Under the pieces are notes generated by a model. It was not told the origin of the DNA, searched no databases, and saw only the letters and a list, made by a program, of their open reading frames with translations. 64,000 bases of DNA from Siphonodentalium dalli (lineage: Eukaryota; Mollusca; Scaphopoda; Gadilida; Siphonodentaliidae). The stretch spans positions 558,001-622,000 of the forward strand of contig CP136067.1 of assembly GCA_032622095.1 (NCBI GenBank), in the 5' to 3' direction. Numbering within the stretch: the first letter of the stretch is position 1; each line of letters opens with the position of its first letter. This document shows, one piece after another, positions 1 through 11,805 of this stretch. Both the position numbers and the translations under genes were made by a program.

Positions 1-512
1 GCATAGCAACATTTCTTTTAAACAGAGACTATATCGCCAATGGATGAACAGAGGAGCACCTGGACATTTCTTTAAAACATCTGTATACTCATGGAGATAT
101 GATAGCCTGATAGCCATGTGTCCTCAAAATCTTAGTCTAACCAACTAGACTGATTGATACATCTCTATATATGTAAAGCCCAATTGGCGTCTTTAAATTT
201 TGCGAACTAATGTGTTATGATGTTCATGTTTCATGTCGTAACGAACATCTGACGTATACGCAAAAAATAAATTAATACTTCTTTATTTGTGGAACGGATT
301 AATCGCGATAAACAAAATGGCAATTGACAATGTGAGCCACTACTTACATTCCATGTGTAAAAATCATGTATTGTGATGTTATTGGAATATACAATTTATG
401 AGAATACGTGTAACACTTTGAGCAAGAGTAATCTCTATTCCCACCAAATATCCACAACATGCAGAGGGTTTCACATCACTTTAATCTGGCCAACACCGGG
501 TAACTATGCTAG
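1..512 (-). mobile_element. Family I dispersed repeat, copy 1 (runs off the left edge)
   Basis: The reverse complement matches 55860-56380 and 56917-57432 over its whole length. The right edge, TAACTATGCTAG at about 501-512, corresponds to the CTAGCAGGGTTACCCGGC end of the other copies. That end motif is, from memory, common near RTE-type non-LTR elements and their relatives in invertebrates. The plus-strand open frame starting at 373 begins inside it and is not a gene. Confidence 0.7.
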
Positions 513-793
513 TATAAAATATATGCCATATTATATATACCATTTGAAAGAGAAAGATCCAAAACATTGTATTAACTTCTCCGGTGTAATAAACTATGAA
601 CATTTTGTTTTTGTTGAGGTACGGACGTGTTTTTTGTGCTTACGTTTCTACGAAGTCTATTATTTTCAATGGAAGGGGAATAACTCTATATCTTGGTTTG
701 GCATTCTGCGAGCGAGACGGAGGAAATGTTTCTATGATGGGCACCTTCTGAGACACAGACGTTCCAAATCGTGATTTTTGTTTATATATATAG
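513..793. other. Nothing recognised
   Basis: AT-rich sequence between repeat copy I and a palindrome. Only overlapping short frames without domain features. Confidence 0.4.
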
Positions 794-935
794 AATACAC
801 ACGTAGTGTTTCTGAATACCAAATTTACACCACGAGTGGGATTGATGATTTACCACACGAGCTTTAGCGAGTGTGGTAAATCATCAATCCCACGAGTGGT
901 GTAAATTTGGCATTCAGAAACACTACGTGTGTATT
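794..935. repeat. 142 bp near-perfect palindrome
   Basis: The left arm AATACACACGTAGTGTTTCT ... CCACACGAG is mirrored by CTCGTGTGG-type ... AGAAACACTACGTGTGTATT on the right, with a short loop near 865. A degraded relative lies near 31345-31400, so this is a dispersed foldback MITE. Confidence 0.8.
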
Positions 936-1475
936 TTGTTTATACCATGACCAGTACAGGAGCAAAAAATGCTATGAAATCGAAATAAATCCACTTAAAT
1001 TAAGACGATTCTGTCACACCATTTACAATCATCACGTTGTGTTCCCCACACTTGACCGTACATCGACGTACACTATCACAGCTGACCAGGCGTATTGATA
1101 CATTGAATTAGGTCAACACTCAATTGTACGAATATGGCATCAGTTTAGCCAATTCACAATAAACTGTAATGAAACCGCCATAAATAAACAACATGAATAT
1201 ATTTGGGAATACGAATTTAATGAATATAAATATAACACATTGCGGGAACTTTTTTTTCTCCGCCGGACAGTCAACAGGAAACCACGAAAGTCATTTTGAA
1301 ATCCACCGTTTGTTGTTCGAGTTTGTTACGTCTATTTCTTGAAATATATGTTCAATGTTCGGGATCGTGTTCATTAATCTAGTAAATACTATCAATTGTT
1401 TGTATAGTTTGTGACATATTTCAAGGAAGGAACAGTGATACATTTTATAGTGGTGTCGTGTCGGGATTCAAAGGG
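936..1475. other. Nothing recognised
   Basis: No family match, palindrome or convincing open frame was seen. Confidence 0.4.
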
Positions 1476-1483
1476 GGTGCAGA

Positions 1484-2643
1484 CAGGGATGTGGCTAGAG
1501 GGTCTCCGCTGGGGGGGGGGTGTCCACCTTGGGAATTTCCAACTGCACCCCCCCCCCCCCCTTGAGTCGCAATCACACCAACACAACTTTTTGCATAATT
1601 CCATTTGCACCCCCCCTTGAGTCGGAATCACACCGACACAATTTTTTGCATAATTCCATTTGCACCCCCCCCCTGAGTCGGAATCGTACCAACACAACTT
1701 TTGGCATATTTCCATTTGCACCCCCCCCCTTGTACCTCATGCTCAGGCCTAATTTCCTATATATTCATAAGCCATGTTTCTATTTTCCCAGTATGAGAAC
1801 ATTAAGATATTTTAACCTGAAAATTGCCCCCCAAAAAACAACTAGTGATCTAATTCCAGACAAATGCACACAGCTACCGACAACAGACCAGGAAACACCG
1901 GGCCGACCATGGTTGTTCGGCCCGGTGTGAGAAAATCGCAAATCCTAGCATCAAGACTGGCCTCAACTGAAGCTTTCCTAGTGTTGGAAATTTCAAACCT
2001 CATACTCCCCCTCAGGTTGGAAAATTCTTCAACTGATGACCATTTATGTCTACAAGTTTGACCAAATGTAGTAAAATATTGTTTTGCTAAACTAATTAGC
2101 AGTTTTGTATTGGCCATGTGAACATGTGAACAAGAAAATCGCAAAATCCTAACATCTAGACTAGCCTCAAGCCTTCCTACTGTTCGAAATTTCAAACCCT
2201 ACACCCCCACTTAGGTTGGAAATTTTCCAACTGATGACAATTCCAATGACAATGTTGACCAATTGTATGACAATATTGTTTTCTTAAATTAACTAGAAGT
2301 TTTTGACTGGCCACGGGGGAGAGACCAGGACACAAGCTTTCCAAGTGTTGGAAATTTCCAACCTGTCAACCCCCTAAGGTTGGAAAATTTCCAACTGATG
2401 ACCATTTCTGTCAAAATTTTTGACAAAAAATAGGAACATATGCAAATATTGGTCGAAAAACAATAAATTCCCCCAATAAATTGTTTTATAATCAAACTAC
2501 AAGAACATTTTCAACCTATTGTTGGTGTGAAATTTCGTTGTGGCAGGTATGAAATTTCCAACTTTTGAAAATATAGCTCTCTGCTGGGGGGGGGGGGGTG
2601 AGACACCCCCCCCACACCCCCCCCCCCTCTAGCCACATCCCTG
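1484..2643. mobile_element. Non-autonomous hAT-type element with perfect 8 bp target duplication
   Basis: 17 bp perfect terminal inverted repeats CAGGGATGTGGCTAGAG (1484-1500) and its complement (2627-2643); GGTGCAGA immediately outside on both sides (1476-1483, 2644-2651). Inside are three 58 bp units with poly-C and GAGTCGGAATCACACC (1559-1730), then three diverged ~200 bp units with GTTGGAAATTTCCAAC-like inverted motifs (1925-2510), then long G and C runs near both ends. 1160 bp, no transposase. Confidence 0.92.
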
Positions 2644-2651
2644 GGTGCAGA

Positions 2652-3000
2652 TGAAAGGAGTTATAGTCAGCAGAGTGTGTGACGTTGGTAGCATGCGATG
2701 AGTTTTCTATTGTGTCAGATCCACATAATTATGTAATTATGGGTGCAAATGGTGATGCATTATAGTATTTTAATCATATTTTATGTCATAGATTGGTATT
2801 AAAACCATATACCAAGGTACTATAAAAATAAATTAAATACAAAAATCTCGTCACCCAACCCAATACCTCCAATTTGGTTCGATGTTATTTTAGAACATAA
2901 GTAATTACAAAACTCACGTTTGTTTAAGAAGTAAATATCCGTTTACATGCAAAACACAGACAATACCACATACAATGAAAACAAGAGCAACTTGAATTAT
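2652..3000. other. Nothing recognised
   Basis: AT-rich; only fragmentary frames. Confidence 0.4.
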
Positions 3001-3002
3001 CA

Positions 3003-4245
3003 TCCTTATTCCTTATTCGACAAATATTTCGGGCTTGAAAAGTGTGTCGAAACGTGGTCCCAACGCTGCTCGCGTCGAACAAAATGGAACAAGTATTAGG
3101 ATTTGGACGAAATGACTTTTCGAAAGTACTCAGTAATGTGGGACGAAAAATTGGGTCGGAAAATTTTGGGACGAAACTGAAAAAATGCGTCGAAAATAGG
3201 GAAAAAGACTGGATAACTCCAGAATCGTTCATAGCCACCTCGGCCAAAAAAATTGTGGCGAAAAATAAATTAGGTCGAGTTTGAAAAAATGGTTCGAAAA
3301 GTGGCCTCAGTGAACGCTGCTTGTGCCGAAAAATATTAGAAAATGACCGGATTTGACCCCATGTTCGTGTATACACTGTAGCCATGCACCTCGGTCTTTT
3401 TGGGTCGAGCTTGAAAAAAGGTCGAAAAGTGGTCCGAACGCTGCTTGGGTCGAACAAGGTTGGAATCTGGGGTAAATTAATTTTGAAACGTACTCAGTGA
3501 CTCAAACGAAAACATATTTGGGTCAAAACTGAAAAAAATATGTCGAAAACAGGGAAAGTCGGGAAATTGACGGAAAATGGCCGGGATAACTCCGAAGTCA
3601 TTCATAGCCTCCTCGGCTACACATTTTGGGACGAAATAACATTGAGTAAAGTTTTATACCCATTTTGTCAAAGTCGACCCAATTTTTTTCCGCCCAAAAA
3701 GTTTGACCGAGGTGGCTATGAACGATTATGGTGTGATCCGGTGATTTTTCGTCAATTTTCCCACTTTCTCTATTTTCGACCCATTTGTTTAGTTTCGACC
3801 CAAAAATATTTCGGCCCAAGTTTTCGTCGTCCTTCATGGTAGAGGGGTAATGTCGCAAGGGCTATAATCGACCTTCACCTCAGAATTTGCAGTCACATTA
3901 TATTCAACTAATTAACGGGTCTTTTTCGGGTGGTTTCTAAAACACCAAAGTGGGTGCAACATCTTGATATATAAGTCAAATTGCACGTGCGGGTGGAATG
4001 GATTCGATTTGAGATTATAGATGCGCGCCCTACGAGTATACCATTTATCGAGGTTAAGGTCGAGTATAGCTCTTGGGACATTACCTCGCTACCGTCCTTC
4101 ATCACCAAGTACGTTTCAAAATTAATCCCAATGTCTTTCGTTCGGCAGCGTTCGGAGCACTTTTCGAGGCCCACTTTTTCAAGCTCGACCCAAAATGTTT
4201 TCAGTAGAAACTGTTTGGCCGAGGTGTCTATGAACGTCATTTTCT
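3003..4245. repeat. Region of decayed direct and inverted repeats
   Basis: Blocks with TCGAAAAGTGG, GTCGAAAACAGGGAAA, CATAGCCACCTCGGCC and TTGGGTCGAGCTTGAAAAA recur on the plus strand (3040-3620) and as complements (3700-3850, 4110-4240). They form large imperfect foldbacks, for example 3540-3625 against 3700-3800. Open frames here are fragments between such blocks. Confidence 0.65.
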
Positions 4246-4509
4246 AATATATGAACATTAAGGAACACATTGTGAAAAAAGAGTAAATGAGATCTCCCGA
4301 AGTCACGCGCTCAGCGATATTGTTTATACGGTCCAGGTATTGGCCATGCTCTGAGGTTTCGTATCACCCTATATATATCGCTGGTATACACAGTGCAAAA
4401 TCTTAAAATATATGTTGCATAACTGTTAATTGATCTAGCCAGATTAATCAACTGGAACGGATGGTGTATTGAATGACCGGCCATTAAAATATATTCTGTT
4501 TGAAAACAG
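4246..4509. other. Sequence before the mucin exon
   Basis: No feature apart from the putative acceptor TTCTGTTTGAAAACAG ending at 4509. No start codon with a signal peptide was found upstream, so the first exon probably lies outside the window. Confidence 0.5.
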
Positions 4510-7500
4510 CATCCACAACCGGAGAAACAGCGTCTACGACAACCGGAGAAACAGTTTCTACTACAACCGGAGAAACAGTTTCTACGACAACCGGAGAAAC
4601 AGCGTCTACTACAACCGGAGAAACAGTTTCTACTACAACCGGAGAAACAGCGTCTACGACAACCGGAGAAACAGCGTCTACGACAACCGGAGAAACAGCG
4701 TCTACTACAACCGGAGAAACAGCTTCTACGACAGTGTCTACGACAATCGCAGAAACAGCTTCTACGACAACCGCGGAAACAGCGTCTACGACAACAGCTG
4801 CTACAGTTTCTACGACAACCGCAGAAACAGCTTCTACAACAACAGCTGCTACAGTTTCTACGACAACCGCAGAAACAGCGTCTACGACAGCAGCAGAAAC
4901 AGCGTCTACGACAGCAGCTGCTACAGTTTCTACGACAACTGGAGAAACAGCTTCTACGGCAATCGCAGAAACAGTTTCTACGACAACAGCTGCAATAGTT
5001 TCTACGACAACCGGAGAAACAGCGTCTACGACAACCGGAGAAACAGCGTCTACGACAACCGGGGAAACAGTTTCTACGACAACCGGAGAAACAGCGTCTA
5101 CTACAACCGGGGAAACAGCGTCTACGACAACCGGAGAAACTGCGTCTACGACAACCGGAGAAACAGCGTCTACGACAACCGGGGAAACAGTTTCTACGAC
5201 AACCGGAGAAACAGCGTCTACGACAACCGGGGAAACAGCGTCTACGACAACCGGAGAAACAGCGTCTACTACAACCGGAGAAACAGTTTCTACGACAACC
5301 GCGGAAACAGCGTCTACGACAACCGGAGAAACAGCGTCTACGACAACCGGAGAAACAGCTTCTACGACAACCGGAGAAACAGTTTCTACGACAACCGGAG
5401 AAACAGCGTCTACGACAACAGCTGCTACAGTTTCTACGACAACCGCAGAAACAGCGTCTACGACAGCAGCAGAAACAGTGTCTACGACAGCAGCTGCTAC
5501 AGTTTCTACGACAACTGGAGAAACAGCTTCTACGGCAATCGCAGAAACAGTTTCTACGACAACAGCTGAAATAGTTTCTACGACAACCGGAGAAACAGCG
5601 TCTACGACAACCGGAGAAACAGCGTCTACGACAACCGGAGAAACAGCGTCTACGACAACCGGAGAAACAGTTTCTACGACAACCGGAGAAACAGCGTCTA
5701 CGACAACCGGAGAAACAGCGTCTACGACAACCGGAGAAACTGCGTCTACGACAACCGGAGAAACAGTTTATACGACAACCGGAGAAACAGCTTATCCGAC
5801 AACCGCGGAAACAGTGTCTACGACAATCGCAGAAACAGCGTCTACGACAACCGGAGAAACAGTTTCTGCGACAACCGGAGAAACAGCGTCTACGACAACA
5901 GCTGCTACAGTTTCTACGACAACCGGAGAAACAGCTTCTACGACAACCGCGGAAACAGTGTCTACAACAATCGCAGAAACAGCGTCTACAACAACCGGAG
6001 AAACAGCATCTACAACAACCGGAGAAACAGCATCTACAACAACCGGAGAAACAGCATCTACAACAACCGGAGAAACAGCATCTACAACAACCGGAGAAAC
6101 AGCTTCAACGACAATCGCAGAAACCGCGCCTACAACAACCACAGAAACAGCTTCTACAACAATCGCAGAAACCGCGCCTACAACAACCACAGAAACAGCT
6201 TCTACGACAATCGCAGAAACCGCGCCTACAACAACCACAGAAACAGCTTCTACAACAATCGCAGAAACCGCGCCTACAACAACCACAGAAACAGCTTCTA
6301 CGACAATCGCAGAAACCGCGCCTACAACAACCACAGAAACAGCTTCTACAACAATCGCAGAAACCGCGCCTACAACAACCACAGAAACAGCTTCTACGAC
6401 AATCGCAGAAACCGCGCCTACAACAACCGGAGAAACAGCATCTACGACAATCGCAGAAACCGCGCCTACAACAACCACAGAAACAGCTTCTACGACAATC
6501 GCAGAAACCGCGCCTACAACAACCACAGAAACAGCTTCTACGACAATCGCAGAAACCGCGCCTACAACAACCACAGAAACAGCTTCTACAACAATCGCAG
6601 AAACCGCGCCTACAACAACCACAGAAACAGCTTCTACAACAATCGCAGAAACCGCGCCTACAACAACCACAGAAACAGCTTCTACGACAATCGCAGAAAC
6701 CGCGCCTACAACAACCACAGAAACAGCTTCTACGACAATCGCAGAAACCGCGCCTACAACAACCACAGAAACAGCTTCTACGACAATCGCAGAAACCGCG
6801 CCTACAACAACTACAGAAACAGCTTCTACGACAATCGCAGAAACCGCGCCTACAACAACCACAGAAACAGCTTCTACGACAATCGCAGAAACCGCGCCTA
6901 CAACAACCACAGAAACAGCTTCTACAACAATCGCAGAAACCGCGCCTACAACAACCACAGAAACAGCTTCTACGACAATCGCAGAAACCGCGCCTACAAC
7001 AACCACAGAAACAGCTTCTACAACAATCGCAGAAACAGCGTCTACAACAACCACAGAAACAGCGTCTACAACAATCGCAGAAACAGCGTCTACAACAACC
7101 GGAGAAACAGCATCTACAACAACCGGAGAAACAGCTTCTACAACAATCGCAGAAACCGCGCCTACAACAACCACAGAAACAGCTTCTACAACAATCGCAG
7201 AAACCGCGCCTACAACAACCACAGAAACAGCTTCTACGACAATCGCAGAAACCGCGCCTACAACAACCACAGAAACAGCTTCTACGACAATAGCAGAAAC
7301 CGCGCCTACAACAACCACAGAAACAGCTTCTACAACAATCGCAGAAACCGCGCCCACAACAACCACAGAAACAGCTTCTACAACAATCGCAGAAACCGCG
7401 CCTACAACAACCACAGAAACAGCTTCTACAACAATCGCAGAAACAGCATCTACAACAACCGGAGAAACAGCATCTACAACAATCGCAGAAACCGCGCCTA

Positions 7501-9207
7501 CAACAACCACAGAAACAGCTTCTACGACAATCGCAGAAACCGCGCCTACAACAACCACAGAAACAGCTTCTACGACAATCGCAGAAACCGCGCCTACAAC
7601 AACCACAGAAACAGCTTCTACAACAATCGCAGAAACCGCGCCTACAACAACCACAGAAACAGCTTCTACGACAATCGCAGAAACCGCGCCTACAACAACC
7701 ACAGAAACAGCTTCTACGACAATCGCAGAAACCGCGCCTACAACAACCACAGAAACAGCTTCTACGACAATCGCAGAAACCGCGCCTACAACAACCACAG
7801 AAACAGCTTCTACGACAGCAGCTGCTACAGTGTCTACGACAATCGCAGAAACAGCTTCTACGACAACCGCGGAAACAGCGTCTACGACAACAGCTGCTAC
7901 AGTTTCTACGACAACCCCAGAAACAGCTTCTACAACAACAGCTGCTACAGTTTCTACGACAACCGCAGAAACAGCGTCTACGACAGCAGCAGAAACAGTG
8001 TCTACGACAGCAGCTGCTACAGTTTCTACGACAACTGGAGAAACAGCTTCTACGACAATCGCAGAAACAGTTTCTACGACAACAGCTGCAATAGTTTCTA
8101 CGACAACCGGAGAAACAGCTTCTACGACAACAGCTGCTACAGTTTATACGACAACCGCAGAAACAGCTTCTACGACAACCACAGAAATAGCTTCTACGAC
8201 AACAGCTGCTACAGTTTCTACGACAACCGCAGAAACAGCTGCTACAACAATCGCAGAAACAGCTCCTTCGACAACCGGAGAAACAGCTTCTACGACAACC
8301 GCAGAAACAGCTTCTACGACAACCACAGAAACAGCGTCCACGACAACAGCTGCTACAGTTTCTACGACAACCACACAAACAGGTTCTACGACAACAGCTG
8401 CTACAGTTTCTACGACAACCACAGAAACAGCTTCTACTACAACCACAGAAACAGTGTCTACTACAACCACAGAAACAGTTTCTACGACAACCACAGAAAC
8501 AGCGTCTACTACAACCACAGAAACAGTTTCTACGACAACCACAGAAACAGCGTCTACTACAACCACAGAAACAGTGTCTACTACAACCACAGAAACAGTT
8601 TCTACGACAACCACAGAAACAGCGTCTACTACAACCACAGAAACAGTTTCTACGACAACCACAGAAACAGCGGCTACTACAACCACAGAAACAGTGTCTA
8701 CTACAACCACAGAAACAGTTTCTACGACAACCACAGAAACAGCGTCTACTACAACCACAGAAACAGTTTCTACGACAACCACAGAAACAGCGGCTACTAC
8801 AACCACAGAAACAGTTTCTACGACAACCACAGAAACAGCGTCTACTACAACCACAGAGACAGTTTCTACAACAACACAGCCGACAACAACTACAGAAACA
8901 GCGTCTACGACAACCGTGGTGACAGTTTCTACAACAACACAGCCGACAACAACTGCAGAAACAGCGTCTACGACAACCGTGGTGACAGTTTCTACGACAA
9001 CCGTGGTGACAGTTTCGACAACACAGCCGACAACAACGGCAGAAACAGCGTCTACGACAACCGTGGTGACAGTTTCGACAACAACACAGCCGACAACTAC
9101 AGCTGCGACAACAACTGCGGTGACAACAACTACCACGTCCACAACTACCTCCACAACTACCACGTCCACAACTACCACGTCCTGTCCTGGACCTCCATTT
9201 ATACCCG
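4510..9207 (+). CDS. Exon 1: giant Thr-rich mucin repeat exon
   Basis: The exon holds about 196 copies of an 8-residue (24 bp) unit of the form TTTGETAS, a dense Thr/Ser substrate for O-glycosylation as in PTS domains of mucins. Subtypes run in blocks: TTTGETAS-type to about 6107; a 16-residue unit TTIAETAPTTTTETAS from about 6108 to 7800; mixed AATVS units to 8400; TTTTETVS/TTTTETAS to about 8870; then QPTTT and TTVVTVS units and a TTTS tail ending CPGPPFIPG. An in-frame TAA at 4485-4487 and no ATG before the array mean this is an internal exon. The only usable acceptor AG is 4508-4509, giving phase 1 entry. The donor is GTAAGT at 9208, phase 1. The long open frames on the other strand and in the +1 frame are by-products of the 24 bp period. 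The acceptor's pyrimidine tract is weak, so the start is less sure than the end. Confidence 0.85.
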
Positions 9208-9365
9208 GTAAGTTCTCCTTGACCTCCTTCTATTCTTGGTAAATTTCCATGGACCTCCGTCTATTCTCAGTAAGTTTATTAGCAGTAAGTTTTCCTGGAC
9301 CTCCAGCCATTTCCGGTCAGTTTTCGTCTGGACCTCCAGTTATTAGCAGTAAGTTTTCGATATGA
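9188..9365 (+). repeat. Tandem copies of the exon 1 3' edge with donor sites
   Basis: Five imperfect units start with (T)GGACCTCC at about 9188, 9219, 9250, 9296 and 9329, spaced 31-46 bp. The first is coding; the others lie in the intron and carry donor-like hexamers (GTAAAT at 9239, GTAAGT at 9270, 9285 and 9349, GTCAGT at 9316). This is a duplication of the exon end plus splice donor. Confidence 0.75.
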
Positions 9366-9511
9366 TTTTTGGGTGAATGAATTAAGTGCTGCCAGCCATT
9401 ATGCGCGAATATAGACTTTGGTATTTATTAATTTTCATACCCACCCACTCCCTCCCCCTCAAGTCGCCACTGTCCTGAGTGTGCTTGTGCTTATGGCACA
9501 CTCGGTACATA

Positions 9512-9723
9512 CAGTAATGCCCTAAGTAATCGACTCCTTAAACACAGCAGAATTATGGGTAACTTTTCAGGATTTAGTCGGAAATGTGGCTTGTTGCCAT
9601 TCATCGGAAAGCTCTCCCCGAGAGCTTTCCGATGAATGGCAACAAGCATATTTCCGACTAAATCCTGAAAAGTTACCCATAATTCTGCTGTGTTTAAGGA
9701 GTCGATTACTTAGGGCATTGCTG
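9512..9723. mobile_element. MITE A, intact palindromic copy with TA flanks
   Basis: The inverted repeat spans the whole 212 bp; the ends CAGTAATGCCC and GGGCATTGCTG are flanked by TA (9510-9511, 9724-9725). The arms include AAGTTACCCATAATTCTGCT and its complement; the centre is CTCTCCCCGAGAG. It lies in intron 1. Confidence 0.88.
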
Positions 9724-9959
9724 TACTTAGTTGAATGCTACATTCAGTCAGACTATATTTAAAAATACCTGTTTTCCCGTGACCATACATGTATACCCCA
9801 AATTTCAAGAATGAGTAGGTAAGTCACCTGGGTTGGTAGGTAATTTATTTTTACAATTAATCACTGGCTGGACGATTCACCCTTTCTGTACTTAATATTC
9901 ATGGACGAGTAAATGTTCATGGAGGGTTTATTAGGGACTGGGGAATCAAACACAATTTT

Positions 9960-10150
9960 TGTGGTAACATATTATTTTGGCCTCATTGGTAACAGTTATT
10001 TTGGCCTCAGAGGAAACAGTTAATTTTGGCCTCAGTGGTATCAGTTAATTTTGGCCTCAGTGGTAACGGTTAAGTTTGGCTTCAGTGGTAACGGTTAATT
10101 TTGGCCTCAGTGATAACAGTTAAGTTTTGCCTCAGTGGTAACAGTTAACT
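9960..10150. repeat. ~25 bp tandem repeat, about 7 units
   Basis: The unit is GGTAACAGTTAATTTTGGCC plus TCAGT with small changes. Confidence 0.88.
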
Positions 10151-10252
10151 ATAATGAAAATGAATGATGATGGGAGTCATTCATCATAATTATCATATTG
10201 TTTGCATCCTTCATAGAGCACATGATTGTATTTTACATTAATCCACGGCTCA

Positions 10253-10397
10253 AATTTACCTGTATTTACCTGTATTCACCTGTATTTACCTGTATTTTAC
10301 CTGTATTTACATGTATTCACCTGTATGTACCTGTATTTACCTGTATTTACATGTATTTACCTGTATTTACCTGTATTTACCTGTATTTACCTGTATT
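10253..10397. repeat. ~10 bp tandem repeat, about 14 units
   Basis: The unit is ACCTGTATTT with few variants (ACATGTATTT, ACCTGTATGT). Confidence 0.9.
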
Positions 10398-10521
10398 CTT
10401 GAGCCTTATAAGCTTTCGCTTGTTGTGGCTAATACGTTCGTCCTTGATTTAAAAATTTTGTTGCGCATGTCTTTGAAATCGTAGTGGAATTTGTTTTCTT
10501 TATCTCTCCATTGGTCATTAA

Positions 10522-10980
10522 CCCTTTACCCAACAAAACGGCCAAAAACGCCCAAATAAAGCTTCAACAGCCTAAAATATCTTCGGTCTGTATCAATAAC
10601 ACCATACAAATATGGATATCATTGGAACCGGTTCATTTACCACATTGCGATGGTTACAGTTATGCCCTGTGCCAGTACATTCTCTTATATATGCGAGTCG
10701 ACCATAGGTCGCCTCGCATATATAAGAGAATGCATTGGCCTAAAAATAATTCATTTTTTAACACTTTTTACCATTTTTTCTTACATTCTTTAACAATTTT
10801 ATAAAAAAATTCTTACATTTTTTAACAATTTTTATAATATTTTTCTACATTCTTTGACAATTTTATTAATTTTAATATGTGTTAAGCCAATGCATTCTCT
10901 TATATATGCGAGGCGGCCTATGGTTGACTCGCATATATAAGAGAATGCATTGGCACAGGGCCGTTCTGTTGGGTAAAGGG
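10522..10980 (+). mobile_element. Family B MITE, full copy, TTAA-flanked
   Basis: TTAA at 10518-10521 and 10981-10984; inner ends CCCTTTACCCAACAAAACGG and CCGTTCTGTTGGGTAAAGGG. Two internal palindromes of about 70 bp (10671-10740 and about 10887-10954, core CTTATATATGCGAGTCGACC) are separated by T-rich spacer with TACATTCTTTAACAATTTT repeats. It sits just downstream (element-sense) of a reverse-transcriptase relic. Non-autonomous, piggyBac-like by its TTAA and CCC ends. Confidence 0.88.
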
Positions 10981-10992
10981 TTAAGAATTAAA

Positions 10993-11289
10993 TTAATTAA
11001 TTGTATTTGCCGAGACACATATATCTGATAGACCGTTCCATGAGTTTATATTTCTCGCCACAAAATTACTGCTTGTCCTCGTACTGGTGAATAGTTCCTT
11101 TCTCAATTTTTTACTGTGCCCTCTAGTTCGACTCTCTTTATCCATTATCATTGGTAGATCAGCTTCATCATATCCTTCTATTATTTTAAACATTTGGATC
11201 ATGTCACATCGCTCTCTCCTATAGTCTAGTGTAGGAATGCCTTCATTTGTTGCATGTATTCTGTTGAGTATAAAAGGAGATAGTCCCAT
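10993..11289 (-). pseudogene. Non-LTR retrotransposon ORF2 C-terminal relic
   Basis: The minus-strand frame contains GIPTLDYRRERCDMIQMFKII, TRGHSKKLRKELF and ARNINSWNGLSD, matching the conserved region after the reverse transcriptase in CR1/Jockey-like elements ('LPTLEYRR.R.DMI..YKI', 'TRGH..KL', 'R..N.WN.LP'). It is cut at its C-terminal side next to the TTAA at 10981. A short similar piece may be at 31908-31965. Confidence 0.75.
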
Positions 11290-11432
11290 AAATGGTCGGT
11301 TTAGTGTACAGTGTCCCTTTAATAAGAGTGAAAATAGTTATGTATTTACTTATGTTTAATAACAGTGAAAATTGTTATGCGTACATTGTTATATGATAGA
11401 TTTATTTGTGGTATATGTACATTTCGCTGCAG

Positions 11433-11542
11433 GTGGGTATCCATTCGGTAACCGTAGTTTCACGGGTGATGACGTCACATCCAACTTCATCTACATTCAG
11501 GACGGTTTTCCATTCGGAACAGAGACTCATCATCGGATATAT
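11433..11542 (+). CDS. Exon 2: NIDO domain, N-terminal part
   Basis: The acceptor is TTTCGCTGCAG ending at 11432 and the donor GTAAGT at 11543; phase 1 in, phase 0 out. The 36-codon piece contains GYPFGNRSF and QDGFPFGTETHHRIY, the FPFG-x-x-Y lead-in of NIDO domains that precedes the conserved VxTNGxxSF strand supplied by exon 3. NIDO is the extracellular nidogen/entactin-type domain found in MUC4, tectorin and SNED1-type proteins, probably used in protein-protein contact. The exon 1 tail (CPGPPFIPG) joins it directly, so the mucin stalk sits immediately N-terminal of NIDO. The exon is short but frame, splice sites and motif agree. Confidence 0.85.
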
Positions 11543-11805
11543 GTAAGTATGGAGGGTAAAACGGGTCATAATTATAATACAACCCTAATCATTTGAAACA
11601 AGAGACTATGTAAGTATGGAGGGTAAAAGGGTCATAATTATAATATAACCCGAACCATTGGGAACAGAGATTCGTTATCGGGTCTATATAAGTATGGAGG
11701 GTAAAAAGGGTCATAGTTCTAATATAAACGTAACCATTCAGAACATATACTCATTATTGGGTCCATGTAAGTATGGAGGGAAAACCTGTCATAATTATAA
11801 TGACT
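11511..11805 (+). repeat. Tandem copies of the exon 2 3' edge with donor sites
   Basis: Four units begin CATTcGGAAC or similar at 11511 (coding), 11590, 11656 and 11735 (79, 66 and 79 bp apart). Each holds the exon end, a donor and about 45 nt of intron. Donors are GTAAGT at 11543, 11610 and 11767; the third unit's is mutated to ATAAGT. Reading past the first donor reaches a stop at 11594-11596, so the extra donors are not frame-compatible. Confidence 0.8.

Noticed and set aside
373-774. 133-residue plus-strand frame at the left edge
   Set aside because: Begins inside family I repeat; no domain, and the same sequence occurs as repeat at 56 and 57 kb.
2924-3457. 177-residue minus-strand frame
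   Set aside because: Lies in decayed direct/inverted repeats (TCGAAAAGTGG blocks); composition follows the repeat.
1-4509. A first exon with signal peptide inside the window
   Set aside because: No ATG followed by a hydrophobic leader and a phase 1 donor was found; upstream sequence is repeats.
5792-9178. Long minus-strand frames in the mucin region (VVVGAVSAIVVEAVS and CGCRRSCF repeats) and the plus-strand +1 frame (NRRNSVYD repeats)
   Set aside because: They exist only because the 24 bp period has no stop in those frames. The Thr-rich frame alone joins in phase to a real domain exon.
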